Shown: positions 34,560-47,917 of the stretch, piece by piece | Position numbering within the stretch: the stretch's first letter is position 1 | Layout of the letters: each line of letters begins with the position of its first letter | From: Hirsutella rhossiliensis | Taxonomy: Eukaryota; Ascomycota; Sordariomycetes; Hypocreales; Ophiocordycipitaceae | DNA length: 64,000 nt | Direction: 5' to 3' | Assembly: GCF_020360975.1 (NCBI RefSeq) | Contig: NW_025408689.1 | Span: 496,001-560,000 of the forward strand | The notes under the pieces: generated by a model | The model's input: only the letters and a program-made list of their open reading frames with translations | Told to the model about the DNA's origin: nothing | The model's database searches: none | Program-made: the position numbers and the translations under genes

Positions 34560-36170
34560 TTATAAGAATTATATATCTTTACCCTACCTATCCGACCCCT
34601 TACTTTTAATTTTACCTTTATATATTTTTATATACTTCTTATTTCTCTCTTTATAAGAGTTATATCGAAATACGCCTCTAAGATCGTTTAGCTATATAAT
34701 AATAGCTTATAGCCCGTTTATATTATAGTATAACTTTAATTACGCTTTAATAAAGACCCTAACCTTATAAGCGTTAGTACTAAGTAGATATATAACGCTG
34801 TTACTTAATATTATTAATACGAGCTTACTAAGTATACGCTGCTTTAATTCCTTTATAATAAGCTAAATAAATCTAACTTCTTTATATATAACGCTTATAA
34901 TTTAGCCGGCCGACTCTCTACGCTCTTTTTAGCCCTAAAAAGTAGCCTTAAGATACTTTATTAGTTCCTAGCTATTTAGTAATTAAACTATATATATAAG
35001 ACTAACCGATTTAATATACCCCTTTTAAATATATATAGTATTATATATATAATAGCCTTAGTCTTCCTCTTTAATAAGGGTAAAGCTTAATACTATTAAG
35101 CGATCTTAGCCTTACTTATAGTAGCCGTATTAATAGGAATTCTACCTTTATAGGTTATCGTTATAGACCGCGAATTAGCTTTTATTAATACCTTTACGAG
35201 CTTTAAAGAGCTAGAGAATATAGTCTTATTACTTTACCGCTAGCATATAAATAAGAACATGCTTACTAAGATAAAGGTATACTTCCTTAAGGCTATAAAG
35301 GACGCCTAAGGCCGGACCTAATAAGTATTAAGCTTTAAGCTTTTCCTTTAAAAGTAAGGTGCCCTTATTAGCTTAAAGGATATAAATAGCTTCGAATAAT
35401 ACCTTTATCTCTTTAAGTAGCCTAGGTAGCACCCGCTAATAGCTATACGCTATACGCTTTAAATATAGCTCGACCCTTAAAAGGAATAGCTTATTACCTA
35501 CTTTATTAATTAATATTATTACTTTAAGTATATAATAACCTTTACTATTAAGGGACTATATTCCTTAGTAAAGAGGTTCCTTTAGTCCTTAACTAGTAAC
35601 CTCTTATATATCTTTTAGAGGTTTAACGCCTTTTAGGCTTATTAGGCCTCTAAAATTAAGGCTATTTATCTTTACGATATATATAAGATATCCTCTTTTA
35701 CCCTTAAAAGCCTTTACCTCTTTATTCGCGAAAAGGTCTCCTTAAGGGCCCTTAAGCTTATAGTTAAGTAGTATAGTATAATTTAAATAAACCTATAAAT
35801 AAAGAAGCTAGTAAAGCCCTTAAGCTACTACCCCTATAGCTTTACTATAAGTATAGGCTTATTATACTAGTATATTATCTTTTAATAGCTTAAAAAGATA
35901 AAGCTAGCGTTATAACTTAATAACTTTAACCCCTTTTAATATATATAGGCGCTATAAGCTATTTTAACTAGCCTTATAGCGCCTTATAAGCCGCTTATTA
36001 TATAAGGTAAAGGTAGGCTTAAGGGCGCCCTTAATCTTAAGAAAATATATAGTATAAAGCGAGACCTATTAGTATATAAGATTATAGAAAGCATCGAATA
36101 TAGTAAGGCTATAAGGCTACCGCCGCCGCTACCTTTAATAACGCTACTAGTACTAATAACTATTAAAGAG
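34560..36170 (+). pseudogene. MULE transposase, catalytic and C-terminal part
   Basis: Continuation of the frame interrupted at 23540. Near 35160-35260 it reads VIDRELAFINTF and then LLYR-stop-HINKNM. In fungal MULEs this is the catalytic Asp motif (TDRELALMNA-like) followed by CRWHINKN. A SWIM-like segment lies at ~35850-35876, where GLPCWH is expected and Cys and Trp codons have become Tyr and stop. Near 36008-36035 it reads GKGRLKGAL, matching the GRPKG tail usual in this family. No cargo gene was found between the TIRs. Confidence 0.8.
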
Positions 36171-36657
36171 TTAGCCGCTATAATAATAAAGTAAGGGCTA
36201 TAATACCTTTAAGATTATAGCGATATATACGAGCTAGGTATATACTTATAGTAGGCCTATTAACGGGCTACTTACTATAAGCTAGTCTTTAATAATAAGC
36301 TTACTAGCGATCCCTAAGTTAGCTTATTATAATACTAGCTAGTAGACTATATATAGGAAGAAATATAGGTCGCGATGCCCTTATAGGTGCCCTTATAAGC
36401 GCCCTTATAGGAGTTTATATAAGATAAGATCTATATTATAATACCCTTATATAAGCTAGCTATATAGTAGGATAAAGTTAAGGATAGCGTTTAAGATAAA
36501 AGAAAGGTATAGTAAGATTTATATAAGGAGGGCCTATATTAAAGATATAACTATTATAATACTACTAAGTATATAATTAACTATTTCCTATATATTATAA
36601 TAACTTTACTTCCCTTAGTATAAGTAGCTCTTATTATAATATATAAAGTAAGCGTAA

Positions 36658-36767
36658 GGAATATATATACTTAAATTTATAGTATTAGCGCTATACCTTA
36701 ACTAGCTATACTACTTACTTTATCTATATATTAAATAGGTAGAGCTATATACTAGTTAGTTAGGGCC
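36658..36767 (-). repeat. MULE right terminal inverted repeat
   Basis: Inverted partner of 22620-22729, followed immediately by the TTAATATA duplication at 36768-36775. Confidence 0.87.
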
Positions 36768-36772
36768 TTAAT

Positions 36773-37735
36773 ATATCCTCCCCTACCTTATCTTACTTCT
36801 TTACTAAGATCGATAACTTCGTCGATCGCGCCCTTACCTCGCCTACTACCTTACTTACTACCCCCGCCGCCCTAGTCGCGTATACCGCCGCTCCGCGCTC
36901 CCTGCTACTTAGCTTCTCGGCCGTTAACTTTACTACCCGCGCCGCCGCTGCCCTTACTATACTCTCTACTACTAGCCGCCGCGATAAAAATAATAATAAT
37001 AATAATAACGATAATAATAAGCGCGGGTCCTTGCCGCCCTCCTTTATAAGCCCCTCTACTCTTATTCTTATAAGTATTACTAACTTCTTATACTAGTATA
37101 AGCGCGCTATAGCTTAGGGCGCTACTTATAATTCCTTTTATATATAGTATACCTTATAGTCCCTCCCTTACGCTAACTAAGCTAGCCGCCCTTAAGGTAG
37201 CTACTTCTTATACGCCTAGGCTAGCCGCGCTTATAAGGTTACGCTGCCCGTTCTTACCTATACTACTATAGCTTAGAGCGCTATAGAGCTAGGTAAGGAC
37301 TAAAATAAAGATAAGCGCGCCTTAACCGCTACCGCCGCCGCTTACTATAACTTATAGTTTCTTAAGTGCGCCGCCCTTATACCTAAGTATATTAGCTCTC
37401 TTTCCTATACTCTCTATAGCGCTAACTCTCTCTCTCTTAAGGGCACCGTCGCCGCCGCCTTAGCCGCCCCCGCCGCCTCTCCCGCCGCTACCTCTACCGC
37501 CGCCGCCTTTACTACTACCGGCACCGCCGCTACCGCCGCCGCTATCCCTAACACCGCCGCTATCGCCGCTTAGCTAGGTAGCCTAGAGGGCCGGATCCGC
37601 GCCTTTAAGGCTAGGGCCGCGCCTTATACTAAGGAGGAGGACGAGGAGGAGGATAAGGAGGAGAATAAGGAGGAGGATAAGGATAACTATTTAATAGTTA
37701 AGACCCTACTAAAGAAAAAGGCTTACTAGGCATAG
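36773..37735 (+). pseudogene. Ala-rich, Asn- and Glu-repeat coding sequence of unknown family
   Basis: One frame of ~320 codons broken only by TAG/TAA. The first codon, ATA at 36773, would be ATG before RIP and lies in the MULE target duplication, so the MULE entered exactly at the start. Features: N-terminal SSPTLSYFFTKIDNFVDRA, an Asn run (NNNNNNDNN, ~36985-37020), a long Ala/Thr/Pro block encoded by GCC/CCG repeats (~37440-37580), and an acidic block of GAGGAG repeats (~37638-37690) followed by Lys. GC content stays high because GCC and CCG contain no CpA. It could be a retroelement gag or a host protein. I do not recognise it. Confidence 0.5.
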
Positions 37736-37879
37736 TTTATACGCCCTTAAGCGCGCTTATAAGGGCTAATATAATTTATTTATACTACCGCTAACTTAAG
37801 TACGCCCTACTTATTATTTATAGTTATAGTATCTATAATATATACTTATAGCTTATATTAGTATAGCGACCGCCGTAGG

Positions 37880-38470
37880 CCTAGTACCCCGCTACTTTTT
37901 TAAGGGCGGGGTATAGTCTCCCTTATATTTTAAGGTACTAGCCGCTTTACTACTAAGGGGGTAGCTTCTCTTACTAGGCTATTATTCTCCTTTACTAGCT
38001 TATAAAGGGCCTCGAACTTATCTAAAGCTACCGCGCCCTCGAACTTAGAAGCCGGCTCTTATATTAGGTCCTAGTAGCCGCGCTACTTAATAAGGACTTT
38101 ACGCTTCCTACTATAGCCTATATTCTTTTAATAGGCTACCTATAACTCTTTTACTAAGAACTCTTTATCCCCCTTAATAAAAATAGCGGCTAGTTAAGGA
38201 TCCGCTATCTCTTAGCCTAGTAAGGGGTCTATAGTAGCGCGATAAAGAAGGTCGATATTAATTATATTATAGATACTAAAGGGTAGTCCCTTTAGCTCTA
38301 TAGTCTATAGACTTAGTATCCTCTTTACTATATACTTAGCGTATAGCTAGTTTAATAAGTAAGATTATACCCTTATAGATATTAGCCTATTAAAGAGATA
38401 AAACCCTTAGTACTCCCTATCTAACTTACTTTTAAGTATACCTAAAGGCTTTATAAAGACCTTAATTATT
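37880..38470 (-). pseudogene. Gypsy fragment (Gyp-3): pol C-terminus with chromodomain
   Basis: The minus-strand frame reads, in order, a post-integrase segment (LKSKLDREY), ELKGLPFSIYNIINIDLL (the 'hnVFHvSlL' segment), DPLLG-stop-EIADP, a stretch ending KGDKEFLVKEL, and a chromodomain core (KVLIK-stop-RGY with expected Trp as stop), then an acidic end. It is distinct in sequence from Chr-1 and from 7156-7810. No LTR was assigned to it. The opposite strand carries the tail of the Ala-rich sequence up to ~37735. Confidence 0.7.
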
Positions 38471-39290
38471 TAATAAGGTATTTTCCTTAATTATAGTAAA
38501 TTTTAATTTTAATTTTTCCCCTTTTAAAGTAAAAGCCGCTAGTTACGCGACTTTAGTAAAGATAAAGAGGTATAGAGTAAAGAAATCTCTAAGACTTATA
38601 TTAATAACCTAAGACCCTTAGAGCTATATATAGGACCGATAATTAGATAATTATATAGTTAATTACTTTACTAATCCTTAGCTATATACTATATATACTT
38701 TAGGTATATACCCTTATTCCTATTAAAACTAGTCTTTAAGGCGTAAACTCGTTATTCCGTTTTATTTATATAGCGACGAGTAGCTTTATAAAGCTAAGAA
38801 TACCTAGAGGACGATAGTACTATTTAGAAAAAATAAAATCTAGGGATTTAATAATTAAAGTAGTAACTACCTTAATAGCTAGAGTTAGGGACCTAATAAA
38901 GTAATAAACTTACTAGGAAATAAATAATTAGATAATGCCTTTACTAGTAGTAAAGGAAAAGTAATAAGCTAATACTAAAAAACCCTAAGCTCTTATTATT
39001 AGCCTTATAACCCTTAATACTAGCGACTTAGTTAAGAAACTATAATCCTTATATAATACTTTAAAAGATATAAATAATAATAATAGCGTAATCTAAACCG
39101 TTTTAGAACCTTACTAAGACCTCTTACTTATATATATATTAATAATACTAATATAAGTACTAATAAGGGATACCTTAATAACCTTAACCTTAGCTCTCTT
39201 TTATATAGTAGCTTATAGAGAACGCTTACCTCCCGCTAATAAATAAGAAAGTAAGTAATAAGATAGTTATAATAAGATATCCTTTAACTT
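38471..39290. other. RIP-mutated sequence, probably leader of the Gyp-2 element
   Basis: AT-rich sequence with no clear frame between the Gyp-3 fragment and the start of the Gyp-2 gag. A 5' LTR for Gyp-2 is expected here but was not recognised. Confidence 0.35.
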
Positions 39291-40029
39291 TAAAAACTCT
39301 AACTTTAAATTTCGTAACCTTATAATCTATAAGTATACTATATCTAGAAACGCTAGTTATTAAGAGGGATTATTTAATCCTACTACTAGTAATATAAAAT
39401 AAATTAAGGTAGATATTAATAAGATTATTAATAGACTTAAAGATATACTTACTAAAAGCTAAGATAACCTTATAGGAAAACTCCGCTAACTATAACTCTT
39501 ACTTATTAGTAAATTTAATAGTAAAAATATAACTAAATTCCTTAAGAAGTTTAAATAAGAGATATACGTTAACTATATTTATAATAAGTATAAAATAGAC
39601 TAGCTTAAAGTCTATATCTCTTTTATATAAGCCCTTACTACCCTTACTATTAAAATTCTTATAGATAGACTTACCTAAGAAGAAGTAAAGAAAAGACTCT
39701 TTTAATACTACTATATATATAATATTAAATAACTAGAAACTACTAACGACCGCTTAAACTATTATAATACTAAAAAGCCTAAGACTATTATAAAAGTTAT
39801 AAAATAGCTTAGTCTTTACTTATACTTATAGTATAAGGTATAACCTAATAGCTAAGAAGAATCTATAGTTTAGTTATACTTTTTTTACTATATAATACTA
39901 AAGGAACTTATTATTAACGTTATAAAGAGAAATAAGAAGATATTTAAAGTTATCTTAAAACTCTTATATAAAAGCCTTATCTATATAATTAATAACTACT
40001 TAGTACCTTACTAAGACGTTAAGCGATAA

Positions 40030-40498
40030 TATAACGACCGGTATTATTCTTAAGGGATAAACCTATTAAGGGGTTTATATTAGTAGATATAATAAGGTAT
40101 AGTCTAAGTAGTAATAAGTATATTACGTTAGTAATAAGTTAGAGGTTATAGACTATAGACTATAACTAGGTAATTAAGTAATCGGAATTAAAGATAAGAT
40201 TATAATAGAGATTATAATAATTATAGTATTAAAAGCTATCGAGCTATTTATTTAAAGGAGTAAAAGTAAGTAGCTATATATACTTATAGAGACTATCCTT
40301 AGATTATAGGCCTAGCTATAATCCTTAATATTAGATCGTATAAAGTATAGTAATCTTATTAATCTTAGATTACTTAGATCTCTATAATCCCCTTAATCCT
40401 ATATTTATTAAATAGTTATACTAACTATATATCTATTAAACTATATTACGTACTTAATACGGTCGACTATTAGCGGCCTAGTAGCTATAGTTATAATA
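40030..40498 (-). repeat. Chr-1 3' LTR, type a (469 bp)
   Basis: Partner of 47449-47917, equal length. The element's polypurine region follows at 40499 onward. Confidence 0.88.
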
Positions 40499-43400
40499 CG
40501 ATATCTCCCTTTCTTTTAGTCTTATTTATAAGACCTATTATAGCTGCCTTAGCCGCCGTATATAAATATACCCTTATCGTATTATACGTAAGTATATTGT
40601 TCCTTACTTCTTTATCCTTTTAGGATATACTATTAATAGTATATCTAGTTATATACTAAAAGATCGTTCTTAAAAAGCCTCTAAGCGCGCTACTCTTACC
40701 GAATATATCGACTTAAGTAGAGATCCTATTAATATACTATATACTTAATACTTTAAGGTAAAGAAGATAAATTATTAAATAGCCGAAAATCCTTCGCGCT
40801 ATAATAATTATATTACTAGTAGTCGTCCTTATTATAATAGTATTTTAGTAGCCTCTTCTTATAAGTATCTTTTAATTCTTTCTATATATAGTAGCTAACG
40901 TATTTCTTTTAGTAACTAAATTATTAGTAGAGTAGTATAGGCTATATTTTAAAAAAGAGGAAGCTAGGGAAGCCTTATTAAAGCTTTAGGTATAGCTTAC
41001 TAATATTTAGTTATAAATATCTATCGCCGTTAATCGTTTAGCTTATATTTAGAAGATTTAGAATTATATAAAGGAAAAGAGTTCTAAGTTATTTTATCGT
41101 AGTATCTAAGAAGTAAATACTAAGGATAGCGTTTTACCTACGCTCGATATATATAAGTATTAAGTAGTAAATAACTTATAATCGTTAGGCGTTCTTAATA
41201 AGGCGAATTAGTCCTTATTTAGTATTAGTAAGGAGTTTATAAATCTTAGTCCTTTAATCCCTCTTAAACCTTTTAGTAAAATTATCGAAGTAGAGAGCTA
41301 TAGTAGGTTAAGTGCTTAAGTAGTTCCTAGGTATTTTCCTTTAGTCTATATCTCTTTTACTTAATAAGGTATTCTTATTACTAACCTTATTTTCCTATAT
41401 TTAGTATTTATTCTACTTTATATTCTTAATTATTATCGATTTTAATTTTTTCTTATAGTTTAGCGTTTTATAGCGCTTATTTTAATAATAAGATATAAAA
41501 TATTAGGTATATCTATATTATTATAAGTAAAGAAAGCTTATAGGTAACTTTTAAAATAGTTTTCTTAACCTTAAACGGTCTAAGTTTCTTAAAATCTAAT
41601 TTATTACTTAGTCGTTTTATTTTAATATTTCGTTATATAAAGTAGACTATATCTCCCTCTTAAAAGATTAGTCCTTATAATCTTTTCCGATTATAGTAAG
41701 TAGATATTTATTCTTTAATAAATTAAAGTTCTTATTATATTTCTTTATATAATTTTTATAGCTAATTTACTTATAGTATTACTTATTTTACTTATAGTCC
41801 TTATTAAGTAACCTTAAATACTTCTAGGTTATATCTATAATTAGTATATATTAGTAAGAGCTTAGTTATTTCTATAACTAAGCTATTATAAGCTAGTTAT
41901 ACTATTAGTAGCTATTTAACTTAATCGTTTTATTTATAGCTAATATAATATTATAAATATTATTTAATTATTTAGTTAAGTTATTTTATTTATCTATTTA
42001 TTTATAGGTAATAAGCTATACTAAGCTTATATTTTATCCTTAATTATACTATAAGAGCTTACTAAAACTTAGTAATAAATATACTTCTTTTATTAAAGAT
42101 AATCTTATTTAGTAGTCTATAACTACTAATAATTATTTATAGGAATATATATACTAGCTCTTTTATATTACTTACTTCTTTATATAGTAAGAAGTATCTA
42201 TACTTTATTAGTCTATTAGTAATAATATATATACTATTATACTTAATATTAATTATAGGTTCTTTTAACGGTAGTAGCTTTATAATATAGTTAAAAGCTA
42301 TTAATTCCTATAGCTTCTTTAGTATTAATAGCGGTTATAGTTCTCTATATAGCTTAAATTATTTAGCTTTACCTTATATATAAAGTTTATATTTTTTAAT
42401 AACTTATTATACTACTTCTTTAAGCTATAAGAAGTTATATTATTATTTAATCTATTTTATTATTTTTTAGATTCTTTAGTATTTATATATTAGATATTTA
42501 TATATATCTTATATAACTTTATCTTATAAGTCTAGTAGTATCTAGACTTTATTTTTATATATTAAAACTTTTAAATATTCTATATTATATCTATTTAATA
42601 CTTTATATTCTTTTATTTATTTTAGGATCTTTTAATATATTAAGTTATTAGGTTAGACTTTAAATATTATATTTAGCTATTATTACTAGTAGTTCTTATT
42701 TTCGTTAATTTCTAAGAGTTATCCTTTTACTATAAGTACCTTTATATTATAGTTACTTTATTAAGTAAAGGTAATAGCTCGACCGTTTTTTATTCCTTTT
42801 CTATAGATTATTTTATAGTTAAATTCTAATAAGTATTCGGCCTATTAAATATATTATATATTTAACTATTACGTTATTATAAAATATAAGATATTCTTAT
42901 AATTTATATAGACCTTAACTTTATATTTACTATTAAGAAGGTAGTATTAAAATTCCTTAAAAGCTTAAATAATTATAAGGAGTTCTTTATTATAAATAAG
43001 GTAATTAAGTTCTATACTATATAGCCTTTTTAAGAAGAATATAATTAGTTATAGGTTTTTATTATTATCTTTTTATCCGATTTATACTCTTAAAGTAAAG
43101 TTTAATATATTAGTTTTAAGTTTAATTTATTATTTTAGATCGAAGGTAGTTAAGACTAGTTCTTATATAATTATAGTCTTAATATATTTAAAAGCTTTAT
43201 TAGCTTTATCGTCTTATATAAATTCTTTTTCCTTCTTTATTAAATTATATAGTAGTACTATAATCTTTTTAAAATCTTTAATAAATCGTTAGTAGTAAGT
43301 TATAAATCTTAGGAAACTTTATATATCCTTAACGTTCTTTAGCGTTAGCTATTCTTTAACTAAGTTAATTTTATCTTATTATATTTATATCTCACTTAAT

Positions 43401-46400
43401 AAGATTATATATTTAAGGAAGTCTACTTCTTATATATAGAACTTACTTTTCTTTAGTTTAACTAGTAACTTTATATTTTAAAATATATAGAGTACCTTAT
43501 AAATATATTCCTTATATTCTTCTAAGGTATCTAAGAAGATTAGGATATTATCTAAGTATACTATTATAAAGATATCTAAGTATTTACGTAGGATATTATT
43601 AATTATCCGTTAAAAGGTAGCTAGTATATTTATAAGTCTAAATAGTATTACTAGATATTTAAATAGTCTAAATTTTATTTTAAAGGCAATTATCTATTTA
43701 TATCCCTTTTTATATATATTAAGTTATAGGCGCCTTTAAGGTTAAGGGCTATAAACTATTTTTTACTATATAGTTAATCTTATAGTTCCGATATAAATAA
43801 TAATAGTATTTAGTCCTTTATTATAATATTATTTAAGCGTCTATAGTTAATAACTAGTTATAGCTTACTATTTTTCTTTAAAATAAATATAACTAAGTAG
43901 CTTACTTTAGATATTAACGTTTATATATATCCCTTTTATAGATTCTTATTAAGGTAGTTATATAGCGTTTATAGTTACTTTTTATTTAAGTTATAGATCT
44001 TATAGAACGTTAGCGTTATTCTATCCTTAAGATAAATTTTATAGTCTTATTAAATATATTTAGGTAACCCTATCTTAAGTTCTTCCTTAAAGACTTTATT
44101 ATATTTCTAGTATTCCTAGGAGATATTCTTTATTCTATCTTATAAGCTTTATTCTTTCTTTTAAGAGCTAGTTTCTCTTAACTTAAGCTTATTATTAATT
44201 TATTTAAGGTCTTTCTTTAAAGTAGTAATAACTCTTTAAATCTTTATATTATATACTTTATTTTATTTATATTAAATGCTAGGTTATATAGCTATATTAG
44301 TTAGTATATAGGTCTTATTAGTCGATTTTATTATATTTATTAGTTCGGTTACTATTTTCGTTTATATTATTAAAGCCTATAATAACTTACTTAAACGATT
44401 ATCCTTTTTATCTTATTTAGTAGCTAAATTAATATAAAATTTTACTTTCTTTTAAATCTACTAGTCTTAGAAACTTATATCTTTATTTTAATACAGCTAG
44501 CTAGTTTTCTAGTTAATTAATAGGTTGCTTTTTTATAGCTATAAAAGTCTTAATATAAGGTTATATTCTTTAATATTTATAATATTAAAGTTAACTTAAT
44601 TATTATAGCCCTAAATATTAATATTAAGGTAATTAATCTTTATATTAATAATTCTATTATTATAGTTAAAGGCCTCTCCTTTAATATTTATAAGTTTATA
44701 TAGATCTTTCTTATATCTTTATATAAGTTAGTAACGATTAATAACTTAAAGTAAAACGTAATTACTTATTATATAATAATCTAAAAGTATATATATATAA
44801 TATCCCGCGATTTAAATATCTAATACTATTTAGTTACTATAGTATATTATTACTATATATAGGGTCCTTAAATAGTATTATATTATATTAGTTTATAGCT
44901 CTTTTATAAATAGTATACCTTATTTTTTACTTAGTCTTGATTCGTTTTATTTAGGTATTCTTCTTTGATTTATTATTAATATTATTTCTTTATATTTTCG
45001 TTATATAATATCGTATTAAGGCTTAAGAGACTAATTTCTTATAGCTAATTAAAGCTTTTTTATTTCTTAACGCTATATCGTTTATATTATACTACTTTAT
45101 AGTTAATTATATACTATACTTTATAATTCTATTTATTTTTATACTAAAGGTTAAGTTTTTATTTAGCGTCTTTTTATTTTTTATATAGTATTTCTTTATC
45201 GATTCCTCCTTAGTTAAATATAGCTTATAGCCTTTATATATATTACTAATAATCTTTTAATATACTATTATATCGTTTATATTATACTTATACTTTTTTA
45301 TATTTATAAACTCTATAGTTTAGGTATATATATTTATTATAATCTTCTCTATTATATTTAACTTATTATATAAGTTTTTAAAAGATTAAGGGTTTAAGTA
45401 CCTTAAAGTAAGTAGCGTTATACTATTCTTTTATTTTAGCGTATTTATAGATTTTATATATTTTTAAAAGATATCTCGTTAATAAATAGTAATTATCGCG
45501 GTATTTAAGTAGTATACTATAATTAGGTTTTAATAATATAACTTAGTCGTTTAGGTAGCGTTAATTAATTTTCTAGTAGTTTAGTTTTATACTTAAGTAG
45601 GGTTTTAAAAGTACTTATCCTTTAAACCTAACTAAGAAGGTATTATATTATACCTTTATCTAAAAGTATATTATATAATCTAGGTAAACGTATAATATCT
45701 ATAAAATATACTTATAGTACTTATAAGTAAGTAGTATTTATAGATTATCTTTAAATTCTCTTTATAGTTACTATTCTTATTATAGAGCTATAAATATATC
45801 GAATATAGTAATAGCTATAATATAGTCTTCTTTATATAGTACCGGTTAATACTAAATTAATATAGCTTATTAGTTTTCTATAAGAATTTAAGGTATTTAT
45901 TAGGTTTTAATTTTAAGTATTTCTTTAAATTCTTTAAAGTATAAAGCGTATTCTTTAATTATAGTATTTTCCCTTAGTAGTAAAGGTAGTAGTATAAGTT
46001 CGTTCTTATCTTTTATTTCTCTAAGTATTTCTTATTCTTTAAAGCTTATATTATCGATACTTTATTATTCCTCCTTAGGTTATTATCTAAGTTTTATAAA
46101 TATAAAGGCTATATTTATATCTTCTTTATTATATTATTTATAGACTACCTATTATTATTATTGATTTTTATTTTATATATCTTTCTAGAATTATTTACTA
46201 TTCTTCCTAATTTAGTCTTAAGAGACTCCTTTAAGATAAGGGTATTCTAGTTTTATAAATTTAACTTATTTTTATATTTTAAGATCCCTTTATTATATTA
46301 TTATAAAGGTCTTTTTTAATAATTTTAAGAACTATTTAGTACGATTCTTATTACTTAAGTATACTATATATTTATTATTATAGTATATAGTTTAACTAAG

Positions 46401-47448
46401 GAGTTTATACTTTAGTTCCTATTTATTAATAGCGTTTAAGTATTTCTTACCTTTTAGGGCTAGTACTTAGTAAGTTTTCTTCTCCTTATAAAGTTATCTA
46501 TATTCTTTAAAGTAATATTTAAGTTTCCTATAGTTAAAATACTTTCCTTTACTTTTCTATATTATATTTAGATCTATCCTACCTAGGTTAATTATATAAG
46601 TATAAGTAATAAGAGTTTTGCGTTTCTTTTTATAGTTAGCGCGTTAGTTAAAGTTATTCTTATAAGAAGGGTTTTAGTTTCCTCTTCCTTATTTCTTTTC
46701 TTAGCGTTGCGTATACTATCTATCGTCGATTTATACTACTATAGTAATATAGTCTAAGAGGTTATTAGGTTAATTTTCCTTATAAAGCTCGTCCTTAACT
46801 TCTTTTTTAAGCTTATTATAGAATTATAATATAAGAAGTTTATTATTTTAATTAAGCTTTAATATAACTTAATAGAACTTTATAGTATAATTTAATACTA
46901 AGATCCTTTATTAAAGTTCTTAAAGTTTCTATTTAGCTTCTTATTCCTTATTAGTTATTTTAAATACCTTTATAATAGCTTCTTTAAATGCTTAGAAACT
47001 AATAAAGACTTTATCTATCTTATTATCTTATCGCGCTAGTTAGCTATCGAGAAAATCCCTTATAATAAGTCTAAACTAAGCGAGTACTATTCTAGATAAA
47101 TAATTTCCTATATAAAGTACCTTTTTAACTAAGTCTAAGAGTTTAGTAAGGTAAAATTAATAGTAGGCCTTAAGTTAAGTAAGAAAGTCTCGAAGTATAC
47201 TATAAGTACTATTAAATAGTCCTAGCTTTTTTAGTTTAACTACTTTTCTAAGGTCCCTAACTTATCTATTACTTCCTTTATTCCTAAATAACTATACCTT
47301 ATATCGAAGGGTAATAATCTTATATATTATATCTTAAGGCGATATAGTAGCTCTAGATTTAGTTAATCTAGCTTACTATATAGGTATATTAATAGTTATA
47401 ATATTACTTAAAGTAACGCGGTATTATACTAAATAAGGGCTTTTAATA

Positions 47449-47917
47449 TATAACGACTAGTATTATTCTTAAGGGATAAACCTATTAAGGGGTTTATATT
47501 AGTAGATATAATAAAGCGTAGTCTAAGTAGTAATAAGTATATTACGTTAGTAATAAGTCGGAGGTTATAGACTATAGACTATAACTAGGTAATTAAGTAA
47601 TTAGAATTAAAGATAAGATTATAATAAAGATTATAATAATTATAATATTAAAAGCTATCGAGCTATTTATTTAAAGGAGTAAAAGTAAGTAGCTATAAAT
47701 ACTTATAGAGACTATCCTTAGATTATAGGCCTAGCTATAATCCCTAATATTAGATTATATAGAGCGTAGTAATCTCGTTAATCTTAGATTACTTAGATCT
47801 TTACGATCCCCTTAATCCTATATTTATTAGATAGTCGTGCTAACTATTTATCTATTAGACCGTATTATATACTTAACGTAGTTAACTATTAGCGGCTTAG
47901 TAGCTATAGTCGTAATA
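47449..47917 (-). repeat. Chr-1 5' LTR, type a (469 bp)
   Basis: Equal in length to 40030-40498, and ends GTCGTAATA at 47917 before the Gyp-2 gag resumes. Confidence 0.88.

Larger units (their letters stand above)
22620..36767 (+). mobile_element. Mutator-like DNA transposon (MULE) split by a chromovirus
   Basis: 110-bp terminal inverted repeats at 22620-22729 and 36658-36767 align without gaps and start GGCCCTAACTAACTAG. They are flanked by an 8-bp direct repeat TTAATATA (22612-22619 and 36768-36775), the target duplication. Removing the chromovirus at 23541-34554 leaves an element of ~3.1 kb. Both transposase halves lie inside it in plus orientation. Length, long TIRs and the domain content fit the Hop/MULE group of fungi, where duplications are usually 8-11 bp. 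Confidence 0.87.
40030..47917 (-). mobile_element. Complete Chr-1 chromovirus copy (7888 bp)
   Basis: Two 469-bp type-a LTRs (40030-40498 and 47449-47917) enclose the whole internal region in minus orientation. The chromodomain is near 41330-41390, RT near 43540-43880 and gag toward 47 kb. Flanks are GATAA (40025-40029) and AATAA (47918-47922), a probable 5-bp target duplication with one difference. It splits the gag of Gyp-2. Domain reading as for 1-5930: every frame is stopped and the catalytic RT Asp is lost. It has no TRIM at the site used in the 24-31 kb copy. Confidence 0.9.
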
